A stretch of 64,000 bases of DNA from Halarchaeum nitratireducens (lineage in GTDB: Archaea > Halobacteriota > Halobacteria > Halobacteriales > Halobacteriaceae): assembly GCF_014647155.1 (NCBI RefSeq), contig NZ_BMOQ01000004.1:186001-250000 (forward strand). Reading direction: 5' to 3'. Numbering within the stretch: the stretch's first letter is position 1; each line of letters begins with the position of its first letter. Under the pieces are notes generated by a model. That model worked only from the letters and a program-made list of their open reading frames with translations. It searched no databases and was not told the DNA's origin. The position numbers and the translations under genes are program-made. Positions 17,254-24,777 of this stretch are shown piece after piece.

Positions 17254-17799
17254 ATGTCCGAGGACACCGACACACCCGAGGAGGGAGAGCGAAGCGCGCG
17301 CGACCGACTCGGCGAGAGTGCGGATCGGGCGCGTTCGGGGTTCGACGAGCGCGTCGTCGACATCCTCTCGTGGATGCTCGACACCGAGACCCGCGCCCGC
17401 ATCTACGTCTACCTCCGCCAGCACCCGTGGAGCACGAGCGAGGAGGTCGCCGAGGGGACCGGACTCTACCCGAGCACGGTGCGCGAGGCGCTCGCCGAGC
17501 TCGCCGACGAGGACACCGTCGAGCGTCGCAAACGCGAGAGCGAGGGGGCCGGCAACAACCCCTACGAGTACACCGCGATCGCGCCGAGCGACCTCGTCGG
17601 CGGCGTCGTCGGCGGCGTACAGGACGAGCTGAACACGATCTTCACGCTGGGACGCGAGGACGAACGCGACGATCAACCGGTCCGTATCGAGGTCCACGGG
17701 GACGAGAGCGACGCCGACGCGTCCGACGACGCGGACGCCGCTGCGACGGGCGAGGACGCCGCCCCCGCGGGCGACGACGCGCCGGACCGGAACGCCTGA
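17254..17799 (+). CDS. Winged-helix transcriptional regulator
   Basis: A 181-residue protein. The winged helix spans residues about 45-110 (RIYVYLRQHPWSTSEEVAEGT, then YPSTVREALAELADEDTVER). It is followed by a wing ending in NNPYEYTAI, a small conserved segment, and a low-complexity Asp/Ala-rich tail of about 50 residues. The target is unknown. TTTTTA at 17213-17218 lies about 36-41 bp upstream of ATG 17254, and an in-frame GTG at 17233 would give a shorter leader; ATG is preferred. coaD follows 40 bp downstream. Confidence 0.8.
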   Translation: MSEDTDTPEEGERSARDRLGESADRARSGFDERVVDILSWMLDTETRARIYVYLRQHPWSTSEEVAEGTGLYPSTVREALAELADEDTVERRKRESEGAGNNPYEYTAIAPSDLVGGVVGGVQDELNTIFTLGREDERDDQPVRIEVHGDESDADASDDADAAATGEDAAPAGDDAPDRNA

Positions 17800-17839
17800 G
17801 AACCAAACTGCTAAACATGATGGAACCCTCGCCCGGTGT

Positions 17840-18319
17840 ATGAACGTTGCGCTGGGCGGGACGTTCGACCCCATCCACGACGGCCACCGCGCGCTCTTCG
17901 AGCGCGCGTTCGAACTCGGGGACGTCACCGTCGGCCTGACGAGCGACGACCTCGCGCCTCGGACCCGTCAGGAGGAGCGCTACGTCCGCTTGTTCGAGGA
18001 GCGAAAACGCGATCTCGCGGACGAACTCGAACGGTTCGCCGACGAGTACGGCCGTGACTACGAGATCCGTACGCTGACCGAGCCGACGGGTATCGCCGTC
18101 GAACCCCAGTTCGATGCGCTCGTCGTCTCCCCGGAGACCGAAGCGGGGGCCGAGCGCGTCAACGAGATCCGCCGAGAGCGTGGCTATGACTCCCTCCGAA
18201 TCGAGGTCGTCCCGCGCGTCGCGGCCGACGACGGCGGCGTCATCTCCTCCACCCGGATCGTGAGAGGCGAGATCGACGAACACGGCACCGTGACGCCCGA
18301 CGCGACGCCGCGCGAATAA
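17840..18319 (+). CDS. coaD: Phosphopantetheine adenylyltransferase, archaeal CoaD
   Basis: A 159-residue nucleotidyltransferase of CoA biosynthesis. The start MNVALGGTFDPIHDGHRALF contains the T/HxGH motif (DGH). TSDDLAPRTRQ and VSPETEAGAERVNEIR are typical of the archaeal/eukaryotic PPAT type, and ISSTRIVRGEI is the C-terminal signature. The short length is normal for archaea. Confidence 0.92.
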   Translation: MNVALGGTFDPIHDGHRALFERAFELGDVTVGLTSDDLAPRTRQEERYVRLFEERKRDLADELERFADEYGRDYEIRTLTEPTGIAVEPQFDALVVSPETEAGAERVNEIRRERGYDSLRIEVVPRVAADDGGVISSTRIVRGEIDEHGTVTPDATPRE

Positions 18320-18331
18320 CCACCGACCCCG

Positions 18332-18667
18332 CTACCACGACGGCGGTTCGAGACCCGCGTCCGCGAGGAGGTCCTTCCACCGGCTCTGTACGGCCTGCCG
18401 CGAGACGTCCGCGGCCTCTGCGACCGCCGTCTGCGAGCGCTGATCGCCCGCGACGAGCGAGCCCGCGTAGACCGCCGCCGCGAGCGCCGCGCGCTTCGAG
18501 CGCTCTTCCTCTGGAACCCCAGAGAGGAAGAGGTCCTCCGCGCTCGAACGCGCCTCGGCGTCGAGATCGAGTCTGTCCGCGACGCGGTCGAGTTTCGCCA
18601 CCCACTCGGCGTTCTCGAACGCATCGCCCGCGCGATACATGTCTCGCGTGAGGTGGTGAAGGGACAT
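18332..18667 (-). CDS. TFB-like protein (single cyclin fold)
   Basis: A 111-residue protein resembling one cyclin repeat of transcription factor B, without the zinc ribbon, B-finger or second repeat. EERSKRAALAAAVYAGSLVAG followed by the helix-turn-helix SQTAVAEAADVSRQAVQSRW is close to the TFB C-terminal core. It may bind DNA or modulate TFB. The start chosen is ATG 18667 (MSLHHLTRDMY), since the upstream in-frame part is basic and overlaps the tRNA-Leu region. It is convergent with coaD. Confidence 0.75.
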   Translation of the reverse strand: MSLHHLTRDMYRAGDAFENAEWVAKLDRVADRLDLDAEARSSAEDLFLSGVPEEERSKRAALAAAVYAGSLVAGDQRSQTAVAEAADVSRQAVQSRWKDLLADAGLEPPSW

Positions 18668-18722
18668 AAGCCCACGGCGAAGGCGACACGCTCTTAGGGA
18701 ACTCGGCCGTTCGTCCACGTGC

Positions 18723-18807
18723 GCACGGGTAGCCAAGCCTGGCCAACGGCGTAGCGCTTAGGACGCTATCCCGAAGGGGTCCGCCGGTTCGAATCCGGTC
18801 CCGTGCA
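18723..18807 (+). tRNA. tRNA-Leu (anticodon UAG)
   Basis: The acceptor stem GCACGGG pairs with CCCGTGC, followed by discriminator A. The anticodon stem TAGCG/CGCTA encloses the loop CTTAGGA, giving anticodon UAG. A long variable arm (class II) and a T-arm with GGTTCGAATCC follow. The gene is 85 nt, has no intron and does not encode CCA. A partial second copy of its 3' end lies 113 bp downstream. Confidence 0.95.
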
Positions 18808-18837
18808 TTTTCTGTCCGAGCGAAGCGAGGACGAAAA
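18808..18837 (+). terminator. Hairpin directly after tRNA-Leu
   Basis: TTTTC and GTCC at 18808-18817 pair with GGACGAAAA at 18829-18837, with one bulged T, around an 11-nt loop. It begins at the first base after the tRNA and starts with a T run, so it can serve as a terminator or 3' processing signal. The structure is visible; the role is inferred. Confidence 0.45.
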
Positions 18838-18897
18838 CCATCCGGGCCGGATTCGGGCCCTATCAGGCGCGCGCAGCAGCGCGAGCACGTCTGATTT

Positions 18898-18920
18898 CGG
18901 TTCGAATCCGGTTCCGTGCA
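18898..18920 (+). repeat. Partial copy of tRNA-Leu 3' end (possible att remnant)
   Basis: The 23 bases from CGGTTCGAATCCGG to CCGTGCA repeat the T-arm and 3' acceptor strand of tRNA-Leu (18785-18807) with a single difference. No 5' half of a tRNA is present. The 272 bp from 18808 to 19079 contain no convincing gene. A duplicated tRNA 3' end is what integration of an element into the tRNA leaves behind; a decayed tandem tRNA copy is the alternative. Confidence 0.7.
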
Positions 18921-19079
18921 TCCCCTCCATCTTTTCCCGACTCGGCTCGCCTCCGGCGACTCCTCGTCGCAGAAACATGGGTGAAAAAGACCCGCGCGAT
19001 TGAGTTCGCTGGCGAGTCCGCGACTGAACCGTCACAACCGTGGCGCATCCGACCGCCACTCCACCGCCCCGTTTCCGCC

Positions 19080-19475
19080 CTACTGACCGGTGATGACCTC
19101 GTCGGCCCGGATCCGCAGGAGGACGCGCTCGCTCTCGATGGGGACGGCGTAGTCGTCGCCGGTGTAGCGGTGCGCGAGGGCGTCGATGTGTTCGCGCGCG
19201 CCGTCGGTCGTGATCTCGGCGACCTCGCCGGTGACGGAGAGGAAGCGGTAGTCGTCGTCGGGGTCGGTCATGCTCGCGGCGACCGTCGGGTCGCGTTCGG
19301 CGTTGCGGGCCTTGCGGCGGTGGCGTTCGGTGTTGACGAGTAGGCGGTCGTCGTCGGCGTCGTAGCCGATCCAGACGGGCGTCGCGTGCGGCGTGCCGTC
19401 GGGGTTCATCGTGGTGACGTGTGCGATGGTCGCCTTCTCGAAGAGGTCGTGGTACGCGTCGGGGATCGTGGCCAT
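19080..19475 (-). CDS. PPOX-class (pyridoxamine oxidase-like) F420/FMN-binding protein
   Basis: A 131-residue split-barrel protein. It has HVTTMNPDGTPHATPVWIGYD near residue 19, RHRRKARNAERDPTVAASMTD near 51 and SVTGEVAEI near 79. This is the pattern of the PPOX-class F420-dependent reductases common in haloarchaea and actinobacteria. Cofactor choice (F420 or flavin) cannot be decided from the motifs. It is transcribed away from dacZ, with about 100 bp between starts. Confidence 0.85.
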   Translation of the reverse strand: MATIPDAYHDLFEKATIAHVTTMNPDGTPHATPVWIGYDADDDRLLVNTERHRRKARNAERDPTVAASMTDPDDDYRFLSVTGEVAEITTDGAREHIDALAHRYTGDDYAVPIESERVLLRIRADEVITGQ

Positions 19476-19576
19476 GCGCGTGAGTTCGGCGGCCGGCCAC
19501 GTAGTCCTTCGTCCCCCGGCAGACGGACGTCAGACGGGTCACAACCCTTTTTGCCGGCCCACGAGTCGTAACGCTA

Positions 19577-20398
19577 ATGTCTGCGCTGAAGGATCTTCTC
19601 GGCGAACTCGTGACGGACGTCGACGCGCTGGTGTCGTTCTCCCCCAGCGGGTCGTATTACGAGCGCGCGCGGGACGCCACCGACGGGGGCGACGTCGACC
19701 TGATCGTGGTGGGCGCGGAGAACACGGTCGGCGCGGACGCCTTCGTCGAGCTCCCCCTCGAGTTCGCCGAGGTCACGGAGCGCGTGCGGTTCGGGATCGA
19801 GGGGGCGCTCGACAACGAGTACCTCTCGGACGGCGACGACGTCGCCTGCGCCACCGCGGTGTTCGACGACGACGTCGACACGGTCTCGCGGGTGCGCGTC
19901 GACGCCGAGCGCCACTCGGGCGTCTACGACCTCTTCGTCAACTCGCGGGCCGATCCGGCGGTCATCCGCGACGTCCTCGACGTCGTGATCGAACTCGGAC
20001 AGAAGGGTCAGAAGGGCAAGCCGGTGGGCGCGCTGTTCGTCGTCGGCGACGCCGGGAAGGTGATGAACAAGTCTCGGCCGCTCTCGTACAACCCCTTCGA
20101 GAAGAGCCACGTCCACGTCGGCGATCCGATCGTGAACGTGATGCTCAAGGAGTTCTCGCGGCTCGACGGCGCGTTCGTCATCTCCGACTCGGGAAAGATC
20201 GTCTCCGCGTACCGCTACTTGGAGGGGTCGGCGGAGGGCGTCGACATCCCGAAGGGGCTCGGAACGCGGCACATGGCGGCGGCGAGCATCACGCGCGATT
20301 CGAGCGCGATCGCGGTGGTGTTGAGCGAGAGCGACGGGCTCGTCCGCGCGTTCAAGGGCGGTGAGCTCGTCCTCGAACTCGATCCGGAGGCGTATTGA
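19577..20398 (+). CDS. dacZ: Diadenylate cyclase DacZ (c-di-AMP synthase)
   Basis: A 273-residue protein. Residues about 140-265 are the DAC domain. The catalytic DGA motif is at 197-199 (LDGAFVISDSGKIVSAYRYL) and the second motif is GTRHMAAA at 229-236, where bacterial enzymes have RHR. The N-terminal 130 residues are the archaeal DacZ-specific domain, including FSPSGSYYERARD. It makes c-di-AMP from two ATP; the messenger controls osmotic homeostasis in Haloferax. The stop and the start of the downstream MscS gene share one base (TGATG), so synthesis of the nucleotide and the channel is probably coupled. Confidence 0.93.
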   Translation: MSALKDLLGELVTDVDALVSFSPSGSYYERARDATDGGDVDLIVVGAENTVGADAFVELPLEFAEVTERVRFGIEGALDNEYLSDGDDVACATAVFDDDVDTVSRVRVDAERHSGVYDLFVNSRADPAVIRDVLDVVIELGQKGQKGKPVGALFVVGDAGKVMNKSRPLSYNPFEKSHVHVGDPIVNVMLKEFSRLDGAFVISDSGKIVSAYRYLEGSAEGVDIPKGLGTRHMAAASITRDSSAIAVVLSESDGLVRAFKGGELVLELDPEAY

Positions 20399-21165
20399 TG
20401 GACGTGCAGACGCTCGTGACGCGGGACGTCGACTACCTGCTCGCGCTCGGCGTGCTCGTCGTCGGACTCGTCGCGGGCTACCTCGTCGGACGGCTGAACG
20501 CCCGCCTCCTCCGGGCGGCCGGCGTCCCGACGGCCGTCGAGGGGACGAGCGTCGAACGGACCGCGCGGCGGTTCGGCACGTCGATCGTCGCGCTCCTCGC
20601 GCGCTTCTCCTCGCTCGTCATCTACGCCGTCGCGGTCGTCCTGGCGCTCGCCATCACTGACCTCGTCGACCTACGCGCGCTCTGGTACCGACTCGTCGGC
20701 TACCTCCCCGCGGTCGTCTTCGCGGTCGCGGTCCTCGTCTTCGGCGTCCTCGTCGGCGACAAGGTCGAGGTGGTCGTCTCGGAGCGCCTGCGCGGGGTGA
20801 AAGTCCCGGAGATCGGCGTGATCCCGCTCGTCGTCAAGTACGGCATCGTCTTCGTCGCGGTGCTCGTCGCGCTCGGCCAACTCGGCGTCGCCACCCTCCC
20901 GCTCGTCATCGTCTTCGCGGCCGTCATGCTCGCGCTCATCGTCTTCGTCGCCGTCGCCGCGCAGGACCTCCTCGCGTCCGCCGCGGCGGGCGTCTACGTC
21001 CTCCTCAATCAGCCCTACGGGATCGGTGATCACGTCCGCATCGGCGAGACGAGCGGGATCGTCCAAGAGCTGGACGTCTTCGTGACCTACATCGAGGACG
21101 ACGGCACCGAACACGCCGTCCCGAACGCCCACGTCTTCGAGTACGGCGTCGTGAAGGAGCGCTAA
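20398..21165 (+). CDS. MscS-like channel coupled to dacZ
   Basis: A 255-residue membrane protein with four hydrophobic helices in residues about 12-170. They are followed by the MscS beta domain with VLLNQPYGIGDHVRIGETSGIVQELDVFVTYI, shown here only as its hallmark QPYGIGD plus the PNAHV turn. It lacks the larger C-terminal cage domain, ending shortly after the beta domain. ATG 20398 overlaps the dacZ stop. A role in c-di-AMP-linked osmotic control is inferred from the coupling. Confidence 0.85.
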   Translation: MDVQTLVTRDVDYLLALGVLVVGLVAGYLVGRLNARLLRAAGVPTAVEGTSVERTARRFGTSIVALLARFSSLVIYAVAVVLALAITDLVDLRALWYRLVGYLPAVVFAVAVLVFGVLVGDKVEVVVSERLRGVKVPEIGVIPLVVKYGIVFVAVLVALGQLGVATLPLVIVFAAVMLALIVFVAVAAQDLLASAAAGVYVLLNQPYGIGDHVRIGETSGIVQELDVFVTYIEDDGTEHAVPNAHVFEYGVVKER

Positions 21166-21188
21166 CCCCCCTACCCCTCCTCTACCCC

Positions 21189-21770
21189 TCACCCCTCGTC
21201 CTCCCGCCCCGCCTCGTCCGTTTCGCCGCCGCCAGCGTCCGCGCTGTCAGCGCGCTCGTCGCTCGTCCCGTCTCGCCCGCGTTCGAGCGGTTCCGCCGGA
21301 ACGCCCGCGACCGTCGTCTCGGGGGCGACGTCCTCGGCGACGAGCGAGTTCGCGGCGACCTGCGCGTCGCGGCCGATCGTGACGCCAGGGAGGACGATCG
21401 CGCCCGCTCCGATCATCGCTCGCTCGTTGACGACGACCTCGCCCGTCCGGTACTCGTCTTGGAGGAACTCGTGGCAGAGGAGCGTGGCGTCGTAGCCGAC
21501 GATGGCGTCGTCCGCGACGGTGACGAGCTCGGGGAAGAAGACGTCCGGCGTCGCCTCGAGTCCGAAGGAGACGCCGTCGCCGACGGTCATCCCGAGCAGC
21601 CGGTAGAGGACGACCTTCAGCCGGAGGCTCGGCGAGTGGCGCGCGAGCACGATACAGGCGTAGTTGAGCGCGACGCGAACGACCCCCTTCGCGTCCGGCC
21701 AGTGACGCAGCGCGTTCCCGGGTCCGGGCGTGGAGTGGCGCGCCAATCGGTCGTGGCGGCGATCGGTCAT
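21189..21770 (-). CDS. Hexapeptide-repeat acyltransferase
   Basis: A 193-residue protein. An amphipathic N-terminus (NYACIVLARHSPSLRLKVVLYR) precedes a left-handed beta helix of imperfect hexapeptides: VGDGVSFG, ADDAIVGYDATLLCHEF, ERAMIGAGAIVLPGVTIGRDAQVAANSLV. The substrate is unknown; related enzymes acetylate sugars or polysaccharides at the membrane. The last 35 residues are acidic and low-complexity. Confidence 0.82.
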   Translation of the reverse strand: MTDRRHDRLARHSTPGPGNALRHWPDAKGVVRVALNYACIVLARHSPSLRLKVVLYRLLGMTVGDGVSFGLEATPDVFFPELVTVADDAIVGYDATLLCHEFLQDEYRTGEVVVNERAMIGAGAIVLPGVTIGRDAQVAANSLVAEDVAPETTVAGVPAEPLERGRDGTSDERADSADAGGGETDEAGREDEG

Positions 21771-21844
21771 ACCCCGCGTTCGTCACCGTCTCCCGTGAAT
21801 CCCGCGCTCCGCCCACGGAATTTCGACGACTGTCGTAGCTAGGG

Positions 21845-21850
21845 TTTATG
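21845..21850 (+). promoter_or_regulatory. TATA-like element before small HTH gene
   Basis: TTTATG sits 31-36 bp upstream of ATG 21881. This position suits a leaderless or near-leaderless transcript and is the reason for preferring 21881 over the in-frame ATG at 21848, which is inside the element itself. Confidence 0.4.
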
Positions 21851-21880
21851 GTCGTCGTACCCATCACTACGCGTAACGAG

Positions 21881-22105
21881 ATGCAAGCGCGACAGATGCC
21901 GAAGGGAGTTCCCGAAACGGTCGAATCGGCGCGAGGAAAGCTCGTCTATCTCTTCTTGCAGTTCCACGAGGGGGCGACTCTCGACGAGCTCCGCGATGGC
22001 CTCGACCTCCAACGGATCACGCTGTTCAGTATCCTCAAGACCCTCAAGGAACGCGGCGTCGTCGATCGCGACGGCGAAGTGTACGTTACCGCTCGACCGG
22101 CCTGA
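21881..22105 (+). CDS. Small helix-turn-helix protein
   Basis: A 74-residue protein if started at ATG 21881 (85 if started at 21848). It is essentially one winged helix: RGKLVYLFLQFHEGATLDEL, then LQRITLFSILKTLKERGVVDRDGEVY. It resembles the DNA-binding part of TrmB/MarR-like regulators without a sensing domain. The last 20 bp overlap the convergent HEWD-family gene. Confidence 0.75.
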   Translation: MQARQMPKGVPETVESARGKLVYLFLQFHEGATLDELRDGLDLQRITLFSILKTLKERGVVDRDGEVYVTARPA

Positions 22106-22256
22106 ACTCGCCCGTTACGTCCCAGTCGTGGATACAGGCTACTTCCCCCTCGTTACCCTCGGGTACGCGCCACGCGTCGACGTCTTCGTTCCAGGCTTCC
22201 GTTCGTCCACATCGGACGCAGGAGCGCTCTTTCGGCGAGCGAATGGTGAGACTCAT
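22086..22256 (-). CDS. HEWD family small zinc-binding protein
   Basis: A 56-residue protein. CVRCGRTEAW near residue 14 and the C-terminal CIHDWDVTGEF match a haloarchaeal family named for its His-Glu-Trp-Asp motif (here HDWD). The two Cys near residue 14 and the Cys-Ile-His at 42 could bind one metal. The start is ATG 22256 (MSLTIRSPKER); the in-frame upstream extension is basic. Function unknown. Confidence 0.72.
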   Translation of the reverse strand: MSLTIRSPKERSCVRCGRTEAWNEDVDAWRVPEGNEGEVACIHDWDVTGEFRPVER

Positions 22257-22340
22257 ACGCACACGTAACGCGCCGATGTGTAAAAGCCTACGCTTCTTCG
22301 GCAACGATTGTCACCCGCGGCCACGGGTTCCTCACGGTCG

Positions 22341-24722
22341 TTATCCCCAGAATCCGTCCAACTTCGGTCCGAGGAACTCCGGCGTCATCCGGACGAACTC
22401 CTCGCGCTCCTCCCGGCCGAGGTAGCCGTGAACCGATCGGGGTGCGTCCGCCGTATAGCGCTCGTCGACGAAGGCGCGCACGCCGCGCTCGTCGCGTCCC
22501 CGCACGACGCGTCCGATGGCCTGTCGCGCGCGCCGGACCGCCGGTACCGTCAGCGCGTACTCGAAGGCGTTCTCCTCGCCGAACGCGTCCGTGTACGCCC
22601 GCTTCACCGCACGGATCCGCGGCGACGCGACGTTCACGAGCGGGACGCCGACGACCGCACAGCAGTGGAGTTTCTCGCCGTCGTAATCCACCCCCTCCGT
22701 CAGCGTCCCCCGCGTCGAGGTGACGAGCACCTTCCCCGGCCCCCGGAAGAACGCCCGCTTCAGCCGCTCCGTCTCCTCGTCGCTCGAACTCGAGTCCACC
22801 AGTACCTCCTTCTCCACCGCGTCGGTGAGGTAGTCGCCCGCCCACGCCGCCTCGCGGTAGTTCGGCATGCAGACGAGGACGTTCCCGTGGCTCCGCGCGA
22901 GCGTTCGGAGGACGTAGCGGTACTCCTCGCGGGTCGCGTTCGCGTTCTCGCTCGTCGGCGCACCCCGGTTCCGCGCGGTGAACGCCTCCGCCGCCACCGT
23001 CCACGACGCCCGGTTCTCCTCGGGGAACGGCAGGTCGTACGAGCGCTCCGCGACCGGCCGCGGGTCGTCCGGATCGTCCGCGAGCGCGTCGAGGCCGACG
23101 ACCTCGCGGAAGACGTCGAGCGGTTCGAGCGTCGCGGACATCAACACGCCGCCGCCGAGGCCGGCGAACACGTCGCGGACCGCCCCGCCCGGCATGCAGT
23201 TGTACGTCACGAGCCCCGCGGTGTACGTGGCCTCCCACGGCTCGCCGCTCGGGGCCTCCGTCGGCGCGTGTTCGAGTTCGATCTCCCGGAAGTGCGTCGC
23301 GTGATCCCGCTCCCACCAGTTCGTGAAGACGCTCCCGACGGCCTCGCAGACCGTCGCGCGGTCCTCCTCGTCGAGGACGTCCTCGACCGCCGTCCCGACG
23401 GCGCGGAGGCGCCGCCAGAGATCACCGGTGTATCCCTCCCGCTCCGCCCACCGGGTCAGCTCGTCGGGTTCGGCGACGTCCGGATCGCGCAGCGGGAGTT
23501 CGACGTCGTGCGCCGGCCAGTCGCGCTCGCCGTCGAACTCCGCGGCGAGGCGTTCGGTCACCTCGCCGGTCAGCCACGCCGCGACGTCGTCGTAGAAATC
23601 CCGGGCGCGCTTCACGTCGCCGACCGTCACGTCGAAGTCCGCGAGATGCGCCGCCACCTCCTCTTTCGCGCCTTCGCTCTGGTTCGTCCGCGCGACGAGT
23701 TCGCTCAGGTCGTTGCGCGCCCGCCGGAGCGTCTGGCGACCGATGCGCTCCGAGAGCAGATCGCGCACGCGCTCCTCGATCCGGTGGGCCTCGTCGACGA
23801 TCACGAACGTCTCCTCGCCGACGACGCCCTCGATCAGCGGTCGGCTCTGCGGATCGAAGAGGTGGTTGTAGTTCCCGACGATCACGTCCGCCTCGCCGAG
23901 GAGGACGCTCTGGACGCGGTGGGGACACGTCCCGGCCTCGACGGCGGCCGGCAGGAGATCGCGCGACGTGACGACGTGTTCGTCGCCCGCCGAGAAGTCG
24001 ATCGGCGACCCGCGATTGCGGCCGTACCAGTCCGCCTCGAACGGACAGAACAGCGGTTCGTCCTCGTCGAACTCTGCATCCGCACTCGGCTGGACCGGGA
24101 CGTACGGCGAGGCCGCCCCCGCCGTCTCCAGCGTCGACTGATCGATCGACTCCCGGCCCGGACGCGCGCTCTTCGCCAACGCACGGGCCGTCACCGGGTC
24201 CCACCACGCCTCCTCGATATCCTCGTCCGTCCGGATCGCCGTGAGGTCGTCGAGTTCCGCGCCGTCGTCGCGCGCCCCGCCGTCGCCCGCCTCGACCAGC
24301 TCGGCGGTCGTCTCCCGCAGGTCCTCACAGCGCTCGTGCGTGCTCGCGTCCGCGGGGAAGACGTCCTCGCGGCCGTACGGGCAGAGGTCGCGCTTACCGA
24401 CGAGCGCCACGCTCCGCAGGGGATCGTCGCTTTCGGCGTTCATCGTCCGCAGGTCGTCGACGAACTGCCGGAGCTGCTGTTTGACCGGCGTGACGACGAG
24501 GACGTTCTCGTAGACGCCACGATCACAGAGCGTCGCGGCGGCCGTCAGCGCCGCCATCGTCTTCCCCGTCCCACACGCCCCCTCCATGGCGAGATAGCCG
24601 CCCTCGCGCCCGACGTCGACCGCGGCCTCGATCGCGTCCGCTTGGTTCTCGTACGGCTCGTCGAAGCCGAAGCGCTCGCGCCACGCGGCCCCCGCCTCCC
24701 CCTCGACGTCGGCGTCGCTCAT
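22341..24722 (-). CDS. XPD/DinG-type iron-sulfur DNA helicase
   Basis: A 793-residue superfamily 2 helicase. Motif I is GACGTGKTM at 48-56 and motif II is DEAH at 310-313. Four cysteines (114, 132, 226, 266) in CPYG, RCED, CPFE and CPHR contexts fit the 4Fe-4S cluster of XPD/DinG/FANCJ helicases. C-terminal motifs include TSRGTLTEGVDYDGEKL and the motif VI sequence QAIGRVVRGRDERG. It unwinds DNA 5' to 3' in repair. The DUF5784-type gene lies 55 bp upstream on the same strand, so the two may be co-transcribed. Confidence 0.9.
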   Translation of the reverse strand: MSDADVEGEAGAAWRERFGFDEPYENQADAIEAAVDVGREGGYLAMEGACGTGKTMAALTAAATLCDRGVYENVLVVTPVKQQLRQFVDDLRTMNAESDDPLRSVALVGKRDLCPYGREDVFPADASTHERCEDLRETTAELVEAGDGGARDDGAELDDLTAIRTDEDIEEAWWDPVTARALAKSARPGRESIDQSTLETAGAASPYVPVQPSADAEFDEDEPLFCPFEADWYGRNRGSPIDFSAGDEHVVTSRDLLPAAVEAGTCPHRVQSVLLGEADVIVGNYNHLFDPQSRPLIEGVVGEETFVIVDEAHRIEERVRDLLSERIGRQTLRRARNDLSELVARTNQSEGAKEEVAAHLADFDVTVGDVKRARDFYDDVAAWLTGEVTERLAAEFDGERDWPAHDVELPLRDPDVAEPDELTRWAEREGYTGDLWRRLRAVGTAVEDVLDEEDRATVCEAVGSVFTNWWERDHATHFREIELEHAPTEAPSGEPWEATYTAGLVTYNCMPGGAVRDVFAGLGGGVLMSATLEPLDVFREVVGLDALADDPDDPRPVAERSYDLPFPEENRASWTVAAEAFTARNRGAPTSENANATREEYRYVLRTLARSHGNVLVCMPNYREAAWAGDYLTDAVEKEVLVDSSSSDEETERLKRAFFRGPGKVLVTSTRGTLTEGVDYDGEKLHCCAVVGVPLVNVASPRIRAVKRAYTDAFGEENAFEYALTVPAVRRARQAIGRVVRGRDERGVRAFVDERYTADAPRSVHGYLGREEREEFVRMTPEFLGPKLDGFWG

Positions 24723-24777
24723 TCACTTCGACTGGGGCCCGCTCGCATTTGAGTGTCGGGATCGTCGCGCCGACGGT

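Noticed and set aside
15340-17928. An 862-codon minus-strand frame over fibrillarin, gshA and the regulator
   Set aside because: No recognisable family, and it crosses three well-supported genes.
18766-19542. Minus-strand frame across tRNA-Leu and the PPOX gene
   Set aside because: Its peptide contains the Thr-Gly-Phe-Glu-Pro and Asp-Ser-Asn-Arg-Arg type strings that arise when tRNA T-arms are translated; it is not a gene.
20395-20397. TTG at 20395 as the start of the dacZ-linked MscS gene
   Set aside because: ATG at 20398 directly overlaps the dacZ stop and is the standard start for coupled genes.
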